9,344 bases of DNA from Burkholderiaceae bacterium. Its GTDB lineage: Bacteria; Pseudomonadota; Gammaproteobacteria; Burkholderiales; Burkholderiaceae_D. Shown here piece by piece: positions 6,341 through 9,344 of the stretch. The notes below the pieces were generated by a model that was not told the DNA's origin, did not search any database, and saw only the letters and a list, made by a program, of their open reading frames with translations. The DNA is taken from contig JACMLV010000907.1 in assembly GCA_014379395.1 (NCBI GenBank), positions 1-9,344 of the forward strand, in the 5' to 3' direction. The translations under genes were made by a program, and so were the position numbers. Within the stretch, counting starts at the first letter, position 1. Each line of letters starts with the position of its first letter.

Positions 6341-8268
6341 GCCGCCTGCGCCTCGGCACCAACCGGCCCGGCGTCGATCGCCGCCTGCACCTCGCCGGCC
6401 AGCCGCGCCAGCCGCTCCTTGTGCGCTTCGAGCTCTTCCAGGCTGGCGTCGAAGGCCTCGATTTTCTGCTCCAGGCTGTCGGTCGCGTCGTGGATGCGCT
6501 GCACCGAGGCGAGCCGGTGCTTGAGCTGATCCTTGTGCTGGCGGATCTGCGCCTCGAGCGGCGCCATGATGACCCGCAGCCAGGCCTCGGCGTCGCTGTT
6601 GGCCTCCTTGAAGCAATGCTTGACGCGCGAGGCGATCGAGTCGAAGAACTTTTCCATCAACACCACGCGGCTGGTGGTGAGCAGCGTCGCGGTGCCGAAC
6701 TGCTTGTGATAGACGGCCTCGATCTCGTCGATCTCGTTTTGGTAGCGCTCGAGCGAAAACGGCATCGGCAGGGCGACCGACAGCCCGTGTTCGCTGGAGA
6801 ATTTGCGGTACATGGTGAGCATCATGTCGCTGATCTCGTCGGTCTTGCCGGCCGACACTTCGAGGTTGTGCTTGATGCGCTCGAAGTACTGGCGCACCGC
6901 GTCGCGCAGCCCGGCCGAGAAGCGGCTGCGCGCCATCTCGGCGCGCACCCGGTCGATGTCGTCGCGCACGATATCCATGCCCAGGCTGGTGTACAGCGCG
7001 GTCGACAGGCGGGTGAACACCGAGCGCGTGCCCTGCAGGGTGAACAGGCTGTCGTCGAACTCCTTCTTCTCGGCGTCGATGCGGCGCATCATGTGCGCGA
7101 CCACGCTTTGATTCTTGCCGCGCAGGCTTTTCAGCTCGTGCAACTGCTCGACGATGGCGCGGTGGCGCGCCGCCAGCAAGGCTTGCTGGGCCGCGCCGAT
7201 GGCCTCCAGGTCGCCGGCCAGCTGCTTGCGGATGATGGCTTTTTTGGCCGGAATCAGTTCGTTGAACAGCGCCGCCTCGAGCGCCGGCAGGCGGCTCTTT
7301 TCGAGCAGCGCGGCGTCGCCGGTGATCTTGGCCACCAGCGCCTTTTGCGCCGAGACGGGAAACACCTGGCGCGTGGCCAGCCCGAGCATGAGGGCCGCGT
7401 CGGCTTGCTGGCGTTCGATCTCGAGCGTCACCTCGGCGTCGCCACGCAGCTCGTCCCACATGCTGTCGATCTTGTTGAGCACCACCAGGCGGCCGGCGCC
7501 GGCGCCGATGTGGGTGCGCCAGACGTCGATGTCGCTGCGCGTGACGCCGGTGTCGGCGGCCAGGATGAACAGCACCGCGTGCGCGTTCGGGATCAGGTTG
7601 AGCGTCAGTTCCGGCTCGGTGCCGATGGCGTTCAGGCCGGGCGTGTCGAGGATCACCAGGCCCTGCTTGAGCAGCGGATGCGGAAAGTTGATGATGGCGT
7701 GGCGCCACAGCGAGATTTCGACCAGGCCGTCCTCGCCCAGGGCCAGCGCGGCGTCGGCGTCGTCGGCGTCGTACAGGCCGTACAGCGCGGCCTGCTCGGG
7801 CGCGACGCGCTTGGTCAGGCTCACCTGCTTGAGCGCCTCGTGCATGTCCTCGCCGGCCTCCAGGTTGAGCGGCAGCGAGGTCCAGGCGGACGGTTCGTCG
7901 CGATAGTCGCTGGTCGACAGGTTGCGCGCCCGCGTCTCGATCGGCAGCAGCCGGATCGACGGCGGCCACGCCGGGTCGTACAGCAACTCGGTCGGGCACA
8001 TGGTGGTGCGCCCGGCCGCCGAGGGCAGCATGCGCTGGCCGTAATCGGCGAAGAAGATCGCGTTGATCAATTCCGATTTGCCGCGCGAGAATTCGGCCAC
8101 GAAGGCGACCGACAGCTTGTCGTCGGCCAGCCGGCGCAGGCATTGCTCCATGCGCTGGGCGCAGGCGCGGTCGGCCAGATCGGCGCCGGCGACCCAGTCG
8201 CGATAGGTTTGCAAGGCGCCGGCCACGCTCGTGCGCCAGGCGCTGTATTGCTCGAAATCCCTGACCAT
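6337..8268 (-). CDS. Bacterial dynamin-like GTPase
   Basis: A 643-residue large GTPase of the bacterial dynamin-like group, proteins that usually act on membranes. N-terminal GTPase motifs are visible: G1 Ala58-Glu-Phe-Ser-Arg-Gly-Lys-Ser65 (the first Gly of GX4GKS is Ala here), G2 probably Thr88/Thr89 in Gly-Arg-Thr-Thr-Met-Cys-Pro-Thr-Glu, G3 Asp208-Thr-Pro-Gly211, G4 Asn265-Lys-Ile-Asp268, and a G5-like Ser-Ala-Gln-Lys at 306-309. G2 and G3 are separated by about 120 residues, longer than in small GTPases. The rest is largely helical, ending in a probable coiled coil (about the last 60 residues before an Ala-rich tail). No transmembrane helix is obvious. The start is a double ATG (8271 or 8268); GGAG at 8277-8274 is 2 nt from the first and 5 nt from the second, so I favour 8268. 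It lies between mutM (41 nt) and mutY (4-nt overlap). Its role is unknown; a link to DNA repair is only inference from position. Confidence 0.9.
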   Translation of the reverse strand: MVRDFEQYSAWRTSVAGALQTYRDWVAGADLADRACAQRMEQCLRRLADDKLSVAFVAEFSRGKSELINAIFFADYGQRMLPSAAGRTTMCPTELLYDPAWPPSIRLLPIETRARNLSTSDYRDEPSAWTSLPLNLEAGEDMHEALKQVSLTKRVAPEQAALYGLYDADDADAALALGEDGLVEISLWRHAIINFPHPLLKQGLVILDTPGLNAIGTEPELTLNLIPNAHAVLFILAADTGVTRSDIDVWRTHIGAGAGRLVVLNKIDSMWDELRGDAEVTLEIERQQADAALMLGLATRQVFPVSAQKALVAKITGDAALLEKSRLPALEAALFNELIPAKKAIIRKQLAGDLEAIGAAQQALLAARHRAIVEQLHELKSLRGKNQSVVAHMMRRIDAEKKEFDDSLFTLQGTRSVFTRLSTALYTSLGMDIVRDDIDRVRAEMARSRFSAGLRDAVRQYFERIKHNLEVSAGKTDEISDMMLTMYRKFSSEHGLSVALPMPFSLERYQNEIDEIEAVYHKQFGTATLLTTSRVVLMEKFFDSIASRVKHCFKEANSDAEAWLRVIMAPLEAQIRQHKDQLKHRLASVQRIHDATDSLEQKIEAFDASLEELEAHKERLARLAGEVQAAIDAGPVGAEAQAA

Positions 8269-8273
8269 CATGT

Positions 8274-8277
8274 CTCC
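8274..8277 (-). promoter_or_regulatory. Shine-Dalgarno site that decides the dynamin start
   Basis: Minus-strand GGAG followed by AC and then ATGATG. The 2-nt spacing to the first ATG is too short for efficient initiation, while 5 nt to the second is in the usable range. This supports starting at 8268 rather than 8271. Confidence 0.55.
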
Positions 8278-8309
8278 GACGAATGTCTGCCGAACCGCTC
8301 AGCGCTGGC

Positions 8310-9143
8310 TCAGTGTTGGCAATTAATGCAATAAAAAGTGGACCGCTGGCCCTGCCGGATCTGGCGCACGGCGGCGCCGCAGACGCGGCAGGGAACACCG
8401 GCACGATCATAGACGAAATATGTCTGCTGGAAATAGCCCGATTGGCCGTCGGCGCCGATAAAGTCGCGCAGGGTGCTGCCGCCCTGGACGATGGCGGCGG
8501 CCAGGATCTCGCGGATCGCCTGCGCCAGCTTGTCGTAGCGCGCCGGCCCGATGCGCCGCGCCGGGGTTTTCGGGTTGATGCCGGCGCGGAACAGGCTCTC
8601 GGAGCAGTAGATGTTGCCGACCCCGACCACCAGGTCGCCCGCCAGCAGCACCTGCTTGATGGCGGCGCCGCGGGTGCGCGTCCGGCGGTACAGCAACTGG
8701 CCGGAAAACTGCCCTTCGAGCGGCTCGGCGCCGAGGCCGCGCAGCAGGATGTGGTTGCCCAGCGCGCCGCTCGCGGCGTCGTGCCAGAGCACGGCGCCGA
8801 AGCGGCGCGGGTCGGTCATGCGCAGCACGCGGCGGCCTTGAACGCCGTCCACTTCCAGATCGAAGTGGTCGTGCTTTTGCGCCGGCGTGCCGGGCGCCAG
8901 CACGCGCAGGTGGCCCGACATGCCGAGGTGGATGATCAGGGTGCCGTGCTCGAAGCCGATCAGCAGGTATTTGCCGCGCCGTCCGGTCTGGACGATGGTG
9001 CGGCCCACCAGTTGCCGCTCCAGGTCGGGCGGGAAGGGCCAGCGCAGGCCGGCGCGCCGCATCACCACCGCTTGCACCGCATGGCCTTCGAGATAGGGCG
9101 CGACGCCGCGCCGGGTGACTTCAACTTCGGGCAATTCGGGCAT
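8310..9143 (-). CDS. mutM: Formamidopyrimidine-DNA glycosylase MutM (Fpg)
   Basis: A 277-residue bifunctional glycosylase/AP lyase that excises 8-oxoguanine and formamidopyrimidines. It begins Met-Pro-Glu-Leu-Pro-Glu-Val-Glu, giving the catalytic Pro2 and Glu3 after Met removal. Lys58 (Gly-Lys-Tyr-Leu) is the conserved phosphate-binding lysine. The void-filling triad is Met75 (Leu-Gly-Met-Ser-Gly) and Arg113/Phe115 (Asp-Pro-Arg-Arg-Phe-Gly). The C-terminal zinc finger has the expected C-X2-C-X16-C-X2-C spacing, with the lesion-loop Gln-Gly-Gln-Arg-Ser-Thr-Phe inside it and the chain ending 2 residues after the last Cys region. Length is close to E. coli Fpg (269). ATG 9143 is fixed by the need for Pro2; its ribosome site is weak. 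It is first of the minus-strand group mutM - dynamin - mutY and divergent from the lipoprotein gene at 9219. Confidence 0.96.
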   Translation of the reverse strand: MPELPEVEVTRRGVAPYLEGHAVQAVVMRRAGLRWPFPPDLERQLVGRTIVQTGRRGKYLLIGFEHGTLIIHLGMSGHLRVLAPGTPAQKHDHFDLEVDGVQGRRVLRMTDPRRFGAVLWHDAASGALGNHILLRGLGAEPLEGQFSGQLLYRRTRTRGAAIKQVLLAGDLVVGVGNIYCSESLFRAGINPKTPARRIGPARYDKLAQAIREILAAAIVQGGSTLRDFIGADGQSGYFQQTYFVYDRAGVPCRVCGAAVRQIRQGQRSTFYCINCQH

Positions 9144-9180
9144 GGGGAACTTTCGATGGGCCGGACCTGGTGGTTGGGCG

Positions 9181-9186
9181 TAAAAT
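9181..9186 (+). promoter_or_regulatory. Possible -10 element for the edge lipoprotein gene
   Basis: TAAAAT within the 75-bp divergent gap lies 32 nt before the TTG start and resembles a sigma-70 -10 hexamer. No good -35 hexamer is found at the usual distance, so this is weak. Confidence 0.3.
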
Positions 9187-9207
9187 CAACATTCCGTCCT
9201 TCCGTCC

Positions 9208-9211
9208 AGGA
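9208..9211 (+). promoter_or_regulatory. Shine-Dalgarno site for the TTG-started lipoprotein
   Basis: AGGA with a 7-nt spacer before TTG at 9219. There is no ATG nearby that would retain the signal peptide, so this site is what fixes the start. Confidence 0.65.
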
Positions 9212-9218
9212 ACTTCCT

Positions 9219-9344
9219 TTGAAAAACGCTTTCGTCATTGTAACTCTCTGCACCGGCTTGTCCGCTTGCACCGTGATGCCGTTCTTTCAGCAGGAAGCGG
9301 CGGTTTCCGCGCCGCCGGCCAAGGCCGCCGAGCCGGCGCCACCG
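9219..9344 (+). CDS. Lipoprotein, 5' part only (runs off the window)
   Basis: The first 42 codons of a gene that continues past the right edge. From the TTG start it reads Met-Lys-Asn-Ala-Phe, a hydrophobic core, and the lipobox Leu14-Ser-Ala-Cys17, followed by Thr and a proline/alanine-rich linker, as in outer-membrane lipoproteins. The start is TTG with AGGA 7 nt upstream; a later ATG would sit behind the lipobox and destroy the signal. In many Betaproteobacteria the gene divergent from mutM is a tetratricopeptide-repeat protein followed by lolB and ispE; this could be that TPR protein, but no TPR is visible in the part present, so I leave it unnamed. Confidence 0.7.
   Translation, partial: MKNAFVIVTLCTGLSACTVMPFFQQEAAVSAPPAKAAEPAPP

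Noticed and set aside
5300..6529. 409-codon plus-strand open frame opposite mutY
   Set aside because: Opposite a complete MutY with all catalytic and iron-sulphur residues; no motif of its own.
6421..8334. 637-codon plus-strand open frame opposite the dynamin gene
   Set aside because: It mirrors the dynamin gene, which has full GTPase motifs; the mirror product is low-complexity in Arg, Ala, Val and Gln, as in antisense shadows.
6341..8410. In-frame upstream extension of mutY by about 690 codons
   Set aside because: It only reads the dynamin gene out of frame. MutY similarity begins close to the GTG at 6340, which overlaps the dynamin stop.
1..9344. Insertion sequence, prophage, tRNA or rRNA at the junction or elsewhere
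   Set aside because: No transposase, integrase, terminal inverted repeat, target duplication or recognisable RNA gene was found, so a mobile element does not explain the join.

Overview
The window looks like two unrelated pieces of DNA joined near position 2900. Both pieces are GC-rich, so base composition alone does not reveal the join; gene content and a decapitated core gene do.

Left piece (1 to about 2900) looks like a myxobacterium (Myxococcota). From left to right it holds an 18-bp tandem repeat running off the window edge, a small cysteine-rich lipoprotein gene on the minus strand (250-600), and then, diverging from it on the plus strand, an LpxL/HtrB-type acyltransferase gene (675-1610) and a TIGR02996-type leucine-rich-repeat protein gene (1616-2437). 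A gene-free stretch of about 470 bp (2438-2905) follows, filled with short GC-rich repeats built on the 9-mer CGCTCGGCG. TIGR02996 proteins are characteristic of myxobacteria and planctomycetes, which is the main basis for the assignment.

Right piece (about 2900 to 9344) is typical of the Oxalobacteraceae (Massilia, Duganella or Janthinobacterium-like Betaproteobacteria). On the plus strand, aroB lacks about its first 55 codons and is followed after 9 nt by dgt. A 28-aa membrane microprotein candidate lies in the gap after dgt. On the minus strand sits mutM - dynamin-like GTPase - mutY, in transcription order, with a 4-nt GTGA overlap between the last two. Diverging from mutM at the right edge is the start of a lipoprotein gene that uses a TTG start and a good Shine-Dalgarno sequence.

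How the genes work together: MutM and MutY are two arms of the oxidised-guanine (GO) repair system, and here they bracket a large bacterial dynamin. Dgt hydrolyses dNTPs and AroB belongs to the shikimate pathway. In the left piece, the acyltransferase and lipoprotein are envelope genes and the TIGR02996 protein is of unknown role.

The simplest reading of the whole window is a chimeric contig, joined through a short shared GC-rich motif. A real recombination event is possible but would leave the right-hand organism with a broken aroB at this locus. I see no convincing novel defence or mobile system. The most interesting real biology is the mutM-dynamin-mutY cluster and the microprotein.
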